DNA of 64,000 bases from Xanthostigma xanthostigma. Taxonomy: Eukaryota; Arthropoda; Insecta; Raphidioptera; Raphidiidae. The stretch is taken from contig OY754465.1 in assembly GCA_963575645.1 (NCBI GenBank), forward strand, positions 43,736,401-43,800,400, written 5' to 3'. The position numbers and the translations under genes are program-made. Shown here one piece after another: positions 22,783 to 34,554 of the stretch (its first letter is position 1; every line of letters begins with the position of its first letter). The notes under the pieces are model-generated. The model had not been told where the DNA came from. It searched no databases and saw only the letters and a list, made by a program, of their open reading frames with translations.

Positions 22783-22953
22783 TAAGCTCTGTTCAAAACT
22801 CTCTGAGAACGGTAAAAGAACCGTTACCGTCTTGAGCAGTAGCTAAAACGAAACTGTTTGTATCGGTTTTTGAACTACTGCGCATGAATGTGAGCTACTG
22901 CTCAATACTGTGACGGTTCTGTCACCGTTCTCAGACTGCTTGGAACGAAGCTA
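22783..22953. repeat. Small fold-back element, family F copy 1
   Basis: About 170 bp that folds on itself: the left side has CTGAGAACGGTAAAAG and the right side has GTCACCGTTCTCAGACTGC, followed by TTGGAACGAAGC. Related copies at 33.55 and 40.67 kb share the AAGCAGYC end, a GCGCATG core and an ACGTGTTC/AAAACG middle. Confidence 0.75.
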
Positions 22954-23642
22954 TAATAAATTAGTGGGTTTATTAAGTCGTTATTTTTTATTTTGGCCAG
23001 AAACAAATTTAGGTAACAATACATTTAAATATAATATAATTGACGCCCTATAAAGAACAAATGAAGGCATCACATTCATTCTGAATTTGTGGTACTACTT
23101 TGCCCCTGCTATAACTAGTTTCCATTTCTAGTACTCGAAGCAATAATTTGCGTATTCTTATTAAAAATACAACCACAAAGATAGATCACACATTTTTAAA
23201 ACATCTTATATAACTACTACGTGAACTTATTTACAATATAGTATAAATCTACCTGAAATTATTAAACTGCCAGAACAATGTAAATATTAATATTTTTTTA
23301 CTAGTGGTTAGTTTAGTCACTGATATTTTCTTTGATTGGTGTAATTTAGGTTAGGATAATATGACCATTGGCCATCAACCACCATTTATCTTTAATGTAA
23401 ACAAAGCTTATTATAGCCATTTAAAAAAATAGTAACTTAAGATTAGGGGAACTTGGAGAAGACCATAAAATAATCGATCATAGTCACGTATCAATTTATC
23501 GATTTATAATATTTGAAACTATTATATCGATTTAACCGCAGTACAAAACATACATATCTGAACTATATATTAACATTAATAATGATATGTTTTGTATTTA
23601 CAATAGAAACAGTCATTAAAAATTAAACAATCTTTCAAAACT
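22954..23642. other. No gene seen
   Basis: AT-rich, no element ends or frames recognised. Confidence 0.4.
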
Positions 23643-23643
23643 A

Positions 23644-24090
23644 AAGGCCGCTGGTTTTTCCGCTAGATTCCTTGCTAGATTTGACTGCTTGTTTTCCAGC
23701 GCTGGTCTTCTTGATGGCTTTTATGTGCTCGCTTCACACGATGCGTCTTTTCAAGCATGTTTTATAGATGGGGTTGGTGCGCGCGTAGTGACAGTTTAAG
23801 TGAATATAGATAGAACGTGTCTGTTGTCTGAGCAAATGTAGATATTATGACGCCATGTTGGTTTGTAGGCGTATCGTCCACGTGACAAGAAACTGTTTCC
23901 TGATTGGTTCTTCCTCAAAACAAGCAAAGGAAAAACCAAGAAAAATAGCCCCGAATCTAATTTTAAAATTCATCTTGTAACCTTGCATGTGAACAGGCAG
24001 TGACGTCATTTCCAGCCACGTAGCCAGCCATGCCGCCCAACAGAAGTGCCAGGAGTGTTTCTATAGCGGCAAAACCAGGCCACCACTTCG
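23644..24090. mobile_element. Harbinger-like MITE, family H copy 3 (damaged ends)
   Basis: Interior blocks CGCTAGATTCCTTGCTAGAT and CACGTGACAAGA with GTGACGTCATTTCCAGC match the other family H copies. The left TIR has lost its CACACGAGGCT part and the right TIR is altered (GGCAAAACCAGG), so this copy cannot be bounded by a clean TSD. Confidence 0.7.
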
Positions 24091-24258
24091 TTGGAAAACT
24101 ACTTTAATCGCATTTATTGTGATCGATGTTTCGGATTTTATTTAAAGGATGCAATGCCAGTTAATTTTGCGATACAAGTAATTATCGGTTTTGTAATACA
24201 CTACGCTGATGACCTCAGCTGTTGAGCGTCTATAATTTACAATCCCTCTCTTGTAATA

Positions 24259-24707
24259 CAGTAGAACCTTGATAAGTTAAAGTTCAAGGGAAACTTTATC
24301 GAGTTTTTTATTTAACGAGAGTTGAAGTTAGAGGGGTTAAATTTTTAACTTAACGAGGTTCAACTGTTCTAATAAATTACTAATAAATTTTGTATCTATT
24401 AATTTATTGAATTAGATTCAATTGCATATTTATTAAATTTAACGAAAAATTCAGTATTTTTTTTCTGTTTCATGCACTTTTCATTTTCTACATCAATTAT
24501 CTTTTCTATATTAAATAACGAAGAGAAAATATTTTTTTTGTTTGTGTACTTCACTGATAATACTTAAAGTTATGGAGGTCACCAAAATATTATTTTTTAA
24601 GTTACCGTGGTTTTGTGCTTTAAGCAATGGAGATTTAAGGCTTTGAAGGGAAGGGAATTCAAAACATTTTTAAGTTACAGAGGTTTTTAACTTATCGAGG
24701 TTTACTG
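24259..24707. mobile_element. pogo/Tigger-like MITE
   Basis: Inverted ends CAGTAGAACCTTGATAAGTT and AACTTATCGAGGTTTACTG, flanked by TA (24257-24258 and 24708-24709). Ends starting CAGT with a TA duplication are typical of the pogo branch of Tc1/mariner. No transposase is present. Confidence 0.8.
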
Positions 24708-24709
24708 TA

Positions 24710-25424
24710 TTTGAGATTCATGCTAAATCAAATGTGTAACAGTGTATGCCCGCAGTTCTTTACTCGTGTAGATTCGTGGACCGCGACCGTGGCGGATGGT
24801 AGTAACATTTTGCAACATTAAAAATCATTAGTCATCGAGGAAAATTATCACATCAATTCATAATTAATGTTTGATTTGTAAACCGACATTGTGAATGAAT
24901 ATAACTGATACAATTAAGTATAGGTAATGATTTCTTGCTGTTGACTTTATGAATGGGTTCGGTACGATTCGGTGACTATATCCAAACAGTAAGCGGTCGT
25001 CCATTGAGAGCTCGATGACTCGAGTCGAGGGGTTCGCACTGAAGTCTCTCGGTGTGCATCGACAATCAACAACTACCGGTGATGCGATTGAATTGGTTTT
25101 CCGTCACGTCCGTCTGTCTGTATGTCTGTCGGCTTCAATGCGTGAAAATAATGAGGGCAAGAGACAACGGCGTCGACTTACTGAAACGTTAAATGGGTGC
25201 TCAGACGTTAACAATTTCATTGAATCATTTTGTAGATCAATATTTCCCAAACTGTGGGTCGTGACCCACTGGTGGGTCGCGAATCGATTTTTGCTGGGTC
25301 ATGACAAGATCTTGAATGTATATTTTTGACAAAAATGTGTGCTTTCCGTAGCGATGACGTTAAAATAAATGAACGGAAGCTATCTTATTCATAGTAATAA
25401 AAAACATTACCATCAATAATAATA
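24710..25424. other. No gene seen
   Basis: Includes a 104-codon frame at 25015-25329 that is not supported as a gene. A stretch near 25,240-25,300 (CCAAACTGTGGGTCGTGACC) resembles ends seen in some hAT repeats, but no pair of ends was found. Confidence 0.4.
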
Positions 25425-25429
25425 TGATC

Positions 25430-25990
25430 CAATGGTCCAAAAAGATTAAATATCTAGGAATACTATTAGACCGAGGACTATATTTTACTGACCACATTAA
25501 CTATCTAAGAGACAAGGCTTAAGCTATCATGCATTGTCTTTATCCTATTTTTAATAAAAAGTCCGAAGTAAATACTAAAAATAAAACCATTATAAAGCTT
25601 GCATCAGATCAATTTTAACATACGCTGCACCTGTATGGAGTAATACTTCTAAAACTAACTTGAAAAAGCTACAAGTATTGATTAACGTATTATAATACGT
25701 TAGCCAATGCTACAAGCTATTTAAAATAAATGCCTCATAATCACAGGTAATTTTCCCTACTATACTAAGATCAGAACAATGCATGATGTCTTGAATATCT
25801 GGATCAGTTCATCTTCAACATCGCTACCGATTTTTTCAATAAATGTAAAAATAATAACAATCCATTTATAAATTATATAGGTAACTATAACATTAATGAA
25901 TTACAATATAAAAAATATTCCCATAAGACAGTTAAACATATTCTTCTTAAAAACTAAGAAATAATAAAACCCAAAAGAAACAGTTTTTTT
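25430..25990 (+). pseudogene. Jockey-like LINE reverse transcriptase remnant
   Basis: Plus-strand frames give WSKKIKYLGILLDRGLYFTD, then HINYLRDKA, a stop, AIMHCLYPIFNKKSE and, in a shifted frame, ILTYAAPVWSNTSK. The series KYLG.LLD, H..., LYP, and TYAAPVW is the conserved order of the reverse transcriptase thumb region in Jockey-clade LINEs. Stops and shifts show it is dead. Confidence 0.8.
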
Positions 25991-26776
25991 TCCCAATTAT
26001 TTTCTGGAAAAATACAAAATAGCCAAACTATTTTCCTCTATGTACACAGAAATAAAAAATAACTCAGCTGGTTGTGGTGATTATTACTGGGTACGCTATT
26101 AAAAAACCATTATTTTGAAGTTTTGAACAAAACTTTTATATGTAATAAGACAATAAAGTATATTTTTATCTTAAAATAAATGTAAACAAAATGAAATAAA
26201 AAGATAAAAAGTATTTTTTTTTTGGTGAGATATCTTTTCTGGCTATAGTCAAGTAATTCTGAGAAATTCAGTGCGCCGAGAATGAACTGGGCCACTCTAA
26301 ATTGAGTTTCTAAAAAGTCGGTCGCAATTATTAAAAGTTTGGGAAGATAATACATTTTCGTAAAAAATGGCTATAATATAGGACAATATAAATATATATT
26401 TTTTTAATTTAAAGAATAGAATAAAACCTTTGATAAATAGAATACTCACTAAAAATTTTGCGTCAAGCCCTAGAAGATCCATTTAATCGACGCCACTGTC
26501 AGAAAGTGCTTTCCTGTTTCATCTTCACCCACCTGTAATATTAATTATCGAAATCAATGACTGACAAATAGTTCCCCCTTGCATTTGAGTAAAATTTGTG
26601 TACATTAAAATAAATATTAAATACTAAAAAAATAAATAAATGTGTGGTCAAAAATATGCTGAAATTTTATTGAGTATCGCTGCTTCAATTAGCACAAACA
26701 TGTTTTAAATAAAATTATAGTTTAAAAAACACTCTTTTATGGCAATGTAGACAAAAAAGTAAAAAAAACTTTTAAA
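25991..26776. other. No gene seen
   Basis: AT-rich with long poly(A/T) tracts; short minus-strand frames here have no recognisable features. Confidence 0.4.
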
Positions 26777-26777
26777 A

Positions 26778-27011
26778 AAGATTTTGTTCAACAGCGATAG
26801 TCCTGATTCCAGAATCCTTATGGTCCATCCATATTGTGTCCCCGTGTCATTAATGTGGCTGTGGCAATATATTTAGTCACAAGTATTTAAAGTTTAGTTA
26901 GTGGCTGAATACACAAAAGTGTAAAAGCCAAAAGCCTATAATAAAAAAACAAACAAAAAAACAGCGATAGGAACGAACTGGGGACTTCCTATCGCTGTTG
27001 AACAAAATCTT
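26778..27011. mobile_element. MITE with 23-bp inverted ends
   Basis: Left AAAGATTTTGTTCAACAGCG and right CGCTGTTGAACAAAATCTTT are exact complements, about 234 bp apart. No coding frame. No confident TSD was identified. Confidence 0.7.
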
Positions 27012-28039
27012 TATATTTAAAAATTATTTTTACTTTTAGTCCAATAAATAATTTGTATATGTTTACAAATATTTATATAAATGATCGTATTGTCATGGGT
27101 TCTTTAATACGTGTGCAAAATTTCAAATTATTCAGACGATTAGATAGATACAAACATACGTAGATATACATAGATACATACAAATGACGTTAATAACAGA
27201 GAATTTTAGATATTCTTCTGATTTCATACGAAATGATAGATACCTGAGGACGACTAAACTCATGGTGTCGTGACGCTTCAGATGCGTTTTAAAGCGTCGC
27301 AACTCACATATCAAGAGCCACCCTTTAGATAATTATTAAGATATTTCAAAATTCAGTTAGAGAGACCTGTGCCCTATAGTTGAATAATTTTGGAAACTTG
27401 AAATTAAACATTTTTTAAGCGTGTTCCGTTAAGCTGAAGTACCTATCTGCTTTGACCAATGACTGATGTCAAAATAATACAGCTGGCTAAGTAAATTTGG
27501 AATTATTAACAAAAAGAAGTAAATAACGTATACATACTGTGACCGGAAATGCAGTCAATTATGTATATTTAGGTAAAAATATTCACTTCATATCCGTGTA
27601 TTGTGCTGTTATATTGAAATCGAATACAGGCGATAGTCTATGAGTCTTTGAAACTTAAAGCAATAGAGCAACAAAAGTGCAAACAATTGTATTTGTAATA
27701 TACTCACTTTACGCATGTTTTTACACACCTGTGCAAAAGAAAATTAAACGATCTCTATACTTATAGTGCGTTATTAGAGACGCATTTTGTCAACTACTGA
27801 AATGAAAATATGGGACATGAAAATTAACAAACTAGTTATTTATGCTTCAAATGGGGTAATTAATGACGAATTATGGCATGGGGTATTTACAGAACTCGTC
27901 TCTGGTTGTGCTGTATCACACTTATAGCATACAATAGCTTATGCAATCCTTGCTTTGAAAGTTTTCTACTAAAAAAACCTCATCTCTCTCCATGGAACTA
28001 TTTAGTAGCCTAATGGTGTTTTATTAATGTCAAACATAA
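27012..28039. other. No gene seen
   Basis: AT-rich DNA with no recognised element or gene. Confidence 0.4.
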
Positions 28040-28300
28040 TATGCTAAATCAGTTCTATCTTTGTTCCAGCTTACCAAAATCCCTACAGTACAAGAATGCA
28101 GATCTTAAATCCCACCCAGATCCCAAAAAAGTCGAAATATTTCAGTCAAAAACACACAGCGTTCCTTGGTCCAAAACTATACAACAGCATATCGGTTGAT
28201 CTCAAACAAATTCAAAATATTAGAATATTCGATAAAAAAATATTTAGTTGGTTATGCGACAGAAAAGAGTCTGAAGTCATTTTTAATATCCTAAACTAAC
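28040..28300 (+). pseudogene. LINE C-terminal remnant (CR1-like)
   Basis: A frame reading TRMQILNPTQIPKKSKYFSQ, then KHTAFLGPKLYNSISVDLKQ, then FDKKIFSWLCDRK ends at a stop near 28,299. The GPKLYNS...L followed by F...WL pattern is the extreme C-terminus found in CR1-like endonuclease-reverse transcriptases. There is no upstream polymerase domain in the window, so it is a 5'-truncated copy. Confidence 0.65.
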
Positions 28301-29428
28301 CAACTAATCCTCAACTAACCAATAACTTCTTAAATAAAACAAAAAAACAAAATTATCGTATCATTTGTTTCCTATTAATTATTTTATTCTATTTTTAGGC
28401 GCGAATAGCGTAAGCTAAAGCGCCTATATGTACTCGCTTTGTCTGTGAATCTGTGAATCTGTGAATCTGTGTGTCACGTTTTTTTGTGTCACGCGTACAG
28501 CCCAAACGCCTTAACCGATTTTAAAAAACTTTTTTTTGTTCGATTCGTCTCCGCGTAACTTAGCTCGTAACGTCGGCCGATTTTTGAATTTTGACCCCAG
28601 AGGGGAGCAATAAGGAAAAAACGAAGTTTTTCGCTTATAACTCGCTCAATTTAAATCAGATCGGTTCGAAACCTGTCTTAAACGAAAGAGGAGAAAATTT
28701 TACATAAGAATCGTACAACAGAAAATGCCCAAACAGTTTTTTATACACATTTATATAGAAATAAATTCAATTTGATATAACCGATGGAAAACATCTTTCG
28801 GTTATCTCTCTCTGTTGCATGGTTTAACATGGCAATTTCAAAATTGCGTATGTTCTGTCTTAAAATAAAATTGGTCGATAATATTATTTATTACAATAAT
28901 GAAATAAAAAGGTAGCATTTGTTCAAAAACGGATGCCGTTTCAATATTTGTAAAATGCAACGCCTTCTGAGTTAACAATTTGAATAACTAATTATCAGAA
29001 CATAATACTTTGACAGATGCAAACGTCACTTTTGACATTTCTTACCATTCCGACACCAAGGATGAGCGGATTGAAACCAAATTTTGGGAGGATGTTTGAT
29101 ATGCAAATATGAATTGGCCTATTGTTTTTGGGGAACATCGGCGCATGCGTAAAAGAATATATCTCTTATAATGTTGTTTTATATAATAATAATAGGGGAA
29201 TTATAAAACGGTTGAATAAAAAAAAACTTGGTGACTGATGATGAAATCCTGTTTTAATAACTTGAGATATTAAAATAATATTTGGGTGACTAAATTAATA
29301 AGTGAGCGACTAAATTACTAAGTGAGCGACTAGAATGCCTTCGATAATTTTGAAGCAGATATCTTCAACCGATTGAGATGAAAATTTGTATACACGTTTA
29401 TTTTGGATGACAATGCATGGTTAGCTGT

Positions 29429-31523
29429 GTGACGTCACTCTAAATCCAATATGGCGGACTTCTATATATGGTGGACTAATTTTATTATGCTTTCCTACAA
29501 TATGGGTATCAAATGAAAGGGCTTGCTGAGAATAACTCGAAAAATAAAGTGACGTCACTCAAAAACCAATATGGCGGACTTCTAAAGATGGCGGACTAAG
29601 TTTTTTATGCTTTCCTACAATATGGGTATCAAATGAAAGGGCTTGCTGAAAATAACTCGAAAAATAAAGTGACGTCACTCTAAATCCAATATGGCGGACG
29701 TCTAAAGATGGCGGACTAATTTTATAATGCTTTCCTACAATATGGATATCAAATGAAAGGGCTTGCTAAGAATAACTCGAAAAATAAAGTGACGTCACTC
29801 TAAATCCAATATGGCGGACTTCTGAAGATGGCGGACTAATTTTATTATGCTTTCCTACAATATGGGTATCAAATGAAAGGGCTTGCTGAGAATAGCTCGA
29901 AAAATAAAGTGACGTCACTCTAAATCCAATATGGCGGACTTCCAAAGATGGCGGACTAAGTTTTTTATGCTTTCCTACAATATGGGTATCAAATGAAAGG
30001 GCTTGCTGAAAATAACTCAAAAAATAAAGTGACGTCACTCTAAATCCAATATGGCGGACTTCTATATATGATGGACTAATTTTATTATGCTTTCCTACAA
30101 TATGGGTATCAAATGAAAGGGCTTGCTGAGAATAACTCGAAAAATAAAGTGACGTCACTCAAAAACCAATATGGCGGACTTCTAAAGATGGCGGACTAAG
30201 TTTTTTATGCTTTCCTACAATATGGGTATCAAATGAAAGGGCTTGCTGAAAATAACTCGAAAAATAAAGTGACGTCACTCTAAATCCAATATGGCGGACG
30301 TCTAAAGATGGCGGACTAATTTTATAATGCTTTCCTACAATATGGGTATCAAATGAAAGGGCTTGCTAAGAATAACTCGAAAAATAAAGTGACGTCACTC
30401 TAAATCCAATATGGCGGACTTCTGAAGATGGCGGACTAATTTTATTATGCTTTCCTACAATATGGGTATCAAATGAAAGGGCTTGCTGAGAATAGCTCGA
30501 AAAATAAAGTGACGTCACTCTAAATCCAATATGGCGGACTTCCAAAGATGGCGGACTAAGTTTTTTATGCTTTCCTACAATATGGGTATCAAATGAAAGG
30601 GCTTGCTGAAAATAACTCAAAAAATAAAGTGACGTCACTCTAAATCCAATATGGCGGACTTCTAAAGATGGCGGACTAATTTTATTATGCTTTCCTACAA
30701 TATGGGTATCAAATGAAAGGGCTTGCTGAGAATAGCTCGAAAAATAAAGTGACGTCACTCTTAATCCAATATGGCGGACTTCTAAAGATGGCGGATTAAT
30801 TTTATTATGCTTTCCTACAATATGGGTATCAAATGAAAGGGCTTGCTGAGAATAACTCGAAAAATAAAGTGACGTCACTCTAAATCCAATATGGCGGACG
30901 TCTAAAGATGGCGGACTAATTTTATTATGCTTTCCTACAATATGGGTATCAAATGAAAGGGCTTGCTGAGAATAACTCGAAAAATAAAGTGACGTCACTC
31001 TAAAACCAATATGGCGGACTTCTAAAGATGGCGGACAAGTTTTTTATGATTTCCTACAATATGGATATTAAATGAAAGGGCTTGCTGAAAATAACTCGAA
31101 AAATAAAGTGACGTCACTCTAAATCCAATATGGCGGACGTCTAAAGATGGCGGACTAATTTTATTATGCTTTCCTACAATATAGGTATCAAATGAAAGGG
31201 CGTGCTGAGAATAACTCGAAAAATAAAGTGACGTAACTCTCAAACAAATATGGCGGAGTTCTAAAGATGGCGGACTAAGTTTTTTATGCTTTCCTACAAT
31301 ATGGGTATCAAATGAAAGGGCTTGCTGTAAATAACTCGAAAAATAAAGTGGATTTACTCTAAGTCCAATATGGCGGACTTCTAAAGATGGCGGATTAATT
31401 TTATTATGCTTTCCTACAATATGGGTATCAAATGAAAGGGCTTGCTGAGAATAACTCGAAAAATAAAGTGACGTCACTTTTAATTCAATATGGCGGACTT
31501 CTAAAGAAGGCGGACTAAGCTTT
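29429..31523. repeat. 120-bp satellite array, 17 full units plus a partial one
   Basis: The period is exactly 120 bp until about 31,035, where one base is lost. Each unit contains GTGACGTCACTC (a CRE-type palindrome), then CCAATATGGCGGAC, AAGATGGCGGAC, TATGCTTTCCTACAATATGG and CAAATGAAAGGGCTTGCTGA. Because 120 is divisible by 3, open frames run through the array on the minus strand with a 40-residue repeat; they have no other sign of coding. Segment 29461-30060 is repeated as 30061-30660 with only two differences seen, a five-unit higher-order repeat. Confidence 0.95.
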
Positions 31524-31534
31524 TTTTAATAAAG

Positions 31535-31812
31535 GGGTATGCGAATTGTCACGCAGTGAAACACGATGGGGCAGAGGTGGAGTTTTTAAAAAAATAATTC
31601 CGGGTGAACGATAAACGGGTATGCGAATTGTAATTCCGGGGTGAACGATAAAGGGGTATGAGAATTGTCTCGCAGTGAAACGGGAAGGGGCAAATGTGGA
31701 GTTTTTAAAAAAACAATTCCGGGGTGAACGATAAACGGGTATGCGAATTGTCTCGCAGTGAAACGGGAAGGGGCAAATGTGGAGTTTTTAAAAAAACAAT
31801 TCCGGGCTGATC
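31535..31812. repeat. Second minisatellite next to the 120-bp array
   Basis: Imperfect repeats containing GGGTATGCGAATTGTCTCGC, GTGAAACGGGAAGGGGCAAA, TGTGGAGTTTTTAAAAAAAC and AATTCCGGGGTGAACGATAA. About three copies, one of them shortened. The period differs from that of the 120-bp array. Confidence 0.85.
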
Positions 31813-31925
31813 GATAAATATACACCGATTTTCAAACAAAACACCGGGGTATATGATGTAAAATTTCGCGCCTTGTAATTCTTGAATTACTTGGGCATAT
31901 ACTCCCACTGGTTTTGTTTTATTCT

Positions 31926-32792
31926 AAGTATATACTCACTCTAACGTACGTCCATAATAATCCAACCTTAGCACTGGCAATAGCCAAGTAGGGTTGGAAA
32001 ATTCCTAAACGATTTTTTGTATGCGATGTATTTTTCTTTACATGGAATAAAAATTATTATTATTATTAGTCATTTACTACAGCAAAAAATCCCAGTATAT
32101 AATCAGTAGACTTTTTATTAATTTTATTAAATAACTATAGCTGTTTACCCGTGACTTTGTCCGATGCAATTTAATAAAAAAATGTTTGTTCAGTTTACGA
32201 AAAAACTTCCCTATGTTTTTACATAAACAGAAAAAAGTGATGAAAGCTGAAAATTCTCTCTTTAAAAAAGTCTATCTCTGAAATAAAATAAATTACATTG
32301 TGTTTATATGATTTCTAATAAGAAACCATCATGTTATATTTATTATATCTATTTTTTTAAATTTCTATAACCTCATTGAAAATAGGGCGTTTAATTCTTT
32401 AGCACACCGCTGTACACAATTTATGGTCAAGCCTCGTGGGAGTCGCACAGCACAAATATATAGTTTTTTTAAAAATGGAACACGTATTGTGAAGGACGTC
32501 ATATATGTGTTTCCAATTTTGAAGAACGCACGATTTTCGGATTTTCGTACAACTTAGAACCGTTTCGAATTACTTATTCATTGAATTGAACTACGTACAG
32601 TGTACACGCTTACAGTATAATGGAATTTTTACTTAGAACGTATACAGGGTTTAAGAAGGTGACATTTCAAATTATATAGAGTTCTCGCAAAGCTATCAGG
32701 ATGAGTAAAGGTACCATAAAAAAGCAATATTCCAAATGTCATAGGCCTAAGTGGATTAATGTGCAGTTATTTCGTGATAAAATCAAAACTTA
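31926..32792. other. No gene; truncated Helitron-type fragment near 32.14 kb
   Basis: The piece near 32,140 (TATAGCTGTTTACCCGTGAC) is like the terminal block at 42.71 kb, including a shared AAAAATGTTTGTTCA. Nothing else is recognised. Confidence 0.45.
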
Positions 32793-33243
32793 AGGCCACT
32801 GCACACGAAGCTGGAAACACTGCTTGGACTTCTGCTGGACGGCAGGCTGGGTACGAGGCTGGAAATGAAGTCACTGCGGGCTCGTCTGCTAGCTGACAAG
32901 ATATATTTTAATATTAGAACAGGGGATATTTTTTCTTGTTAGATCTTCTGCTTGCTCCGAGCAAGAACCAATCAGGAAACAGTCTCTTGTCACGTGGGCG
33001 ACATGAACAAACGCTCACAAGCCAACATGGCGGCATTCTGCTCAGAGACAGACAACAGACACGTTTTGCTCTGTGTTTATATTTGAACTGTCACTGCGCG
33101 CGCAAGATCTATCCACAAAACAAACTTGAACATCTCGTGTGAAGTGAGCACATAAAAGCAATTAAGAAAACCAGCGCTAGAAAACTAGTAGTCAAATCTA
33201 GCAAGGAATCTGGCGGCAAATCCAGCCTCGTGTGCAGCGGCCT
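32793..33243. mobile_element. Harbinger-like MITE, family H copy 4
   Basis: Ends AGGCCACTGCACACGAAGCT and AGCCTCGTGTGCAGCGGCCT with TTA duplications at 32790-32792 and 33244-33246; 451 bp. Its interior is in the opposite orientation to copy 1 (for example TCTTGTCACGTG). Non-autonomous. Confidence 0.85.
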
Positions 33244-33549
33244 TTATGTTAATTGCTATTGTACCTATAGCTAATTAAAAGCGTATGTACACCCAAAATA
33301 TTATTCAATTAGAAGATTAATCAATTGGATTCTGTATAGTTTATTTGATGTATCATTATCGTCACATTTTTGTCCTAAATAATGTTAGTACGCCGTCAAA
33401 ACGAAGGTTTTGCAGGGATTCCCCTGAGTTTAATTATCTTTTGTAGGAGATTTAAAAAAAAAATTATTTTCTAATGTAAACAAGTGGTTAAGAATCTAAA
33501 CGAGTCAAAAACGTAAACAATTGTGTGAAAATGGATATTGGAAATAAAA

Positions 33550-33706
33550 GGTTCGTTCCAAGCAGCCAGTGAACGGTTCCGAAACCGTCACCAGCATGCG
33601 CAGTAGGTAAAACGTGTTCTAAAATCGCCACTAACAGCTTCGTTTTACCTAGTGCGCATGCGGCTGGCAGTTCCGAAACCGTTTTCGGGCTGCTTGGAAC
33701 GAACCT
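33550..33706. repeat. Small fold-back element, family F copy 2
   Basis: A 157-bp palindrome-like unit, from AGGTTCGTTCCAAGCAGCC to GGCTGCTTGGAACGAACCT. Internal blocks ACGGTTCCGAAACCGTCACC and GCATGCGCAGTAGGTAAAAC are mirrored on the other arm. Confidence 0.85.
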
Positions 33707-34289
33707 AAAGAATCACAAATATAAGCAATGATACCAAGCTATAAATTAAACAATGGAATATATAGTTGAAACCTTTTAAAAGTTTCTACAGGTTAAATAC
33801 TTGTTGAACGGCTGTTTATAATCGCACTTGTGATTTTTTCTTCGGCTTTTTTGTAGCATGCAACAGTTTTTCTCCTCCCACAGGAAATGGTCTATTATTG
33901 AGCATTTATTGTAGAGAAATGCGTTGTTTATTGACATGCATACGTTAAAAACGAACAGGTAAATCTACAGGTAGATCCTGGAAACGTTTTCTAGAGCGAA
34001 CTTTAGTTGAGTCTCTCAGATTTATAACGCATATCAATCATTTTTTTTGTGTGAGTACAATCTAATGTTCTATACGACAGGGAGTTTCACAACGACATTA
34101 GACTGCTTCTGCACGCTTAAAAACTGTGTACTAAGACCACAGTCTAAGGTAATTGTCAAACCGAATTTTTCGAAAATGGTAACTGCAACCCAACATGGTG
34201 AATTTCTGAAGATTTAACAATATTAATAAAACAAATCGATAAATTACCAATTTCGTTTGTATAGAAAGATAATTTTGTATTTGTTGCTA
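33707..34289. other. No gene seen
   Basis: AT-rich DNA. A stretch near 34,050-34,110 resembles the TCTAATGT...GACTGTACTCAC interior of the element at 44.8 kb. Confidence 0.4.
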
Positions 34290-34550
34290 TTAGGTATATC
34301 TCATATATAAAAATCACTGAACCGATTTTGATTAAGTTAGCTGCTGTCGCCATCTGTCAGTCTATGCCTTGAAATAGCGGAAACCGTTCTCAAAACTGGT
34401 TAGCCATGTTTCATCTTTCGTTCATGAATTTTGATGCCGTTATCTGTCAGTCGATGCCTTTCAATAGCAGAGACTGAGTAAATACGTTTCTTCTGTCCGA
34501 AAAAAGATTTAGTTTCTATCAAGTCGCGCCTAAAGAAGTTTTACTTAAAA
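34290..34550 (+). repeat. Direct repeat D, left copy
   Basis: Blocks AAATAGCGGAAACCG, CATCTTTCGTTCA, GTCAGTCGATGCCT, CTTCTGTCCGAAAAA and CAAGTCGCG.CTAAAGAAGTTT recur in the same order and strand at 36,950-37,225. The class is unknown. Confidence 0.6.
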
Positions 34551-34554
34551 AATA

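Larger units (their letters stand above)
28397..31925 (+). mobile_element. Dispersed repeat, family R copy 2, carrying a large satellite
   Basis: Starts with a GGCGC...GCGCC stem and short CTGTGAAT repeats (28,441-28,473). The block 28,630-29,150 matches family R copy 1, including TTTGGGAGGATGTTTGATAT and one GGCGCATGCG unit start. After the tandem arrays (29,429-31,812), the closing block GTAAAATTTCGCGCCTTG to ACTCCCACTGGTT (about 31,857-31,912) again matches copy 1 (about 7,438-7,490). The two arrays thus sit inside one element. Confidence 0.65.

Noticed and set aside
30366..30998. 210-codon minus-strand open frame, and similar ones at 29766-30158 and 31022-31477
   Set aside because: They follow from a 120-bp satellite with a period divisible by three; there is no start context, domain or splice support.
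29429..31523. CRISPR-like regular array
   Set aside because: The 120-bp units are contiguous without unique spacers, and the DNA is eukaryotic; it is a satellite.
31586..31908. Minus-strand frames with repeated TPHLPLPVSLRDNSH
   Set aside because: They translate the minisatellite at 31,535-31,812; repeats and no start or domain context.
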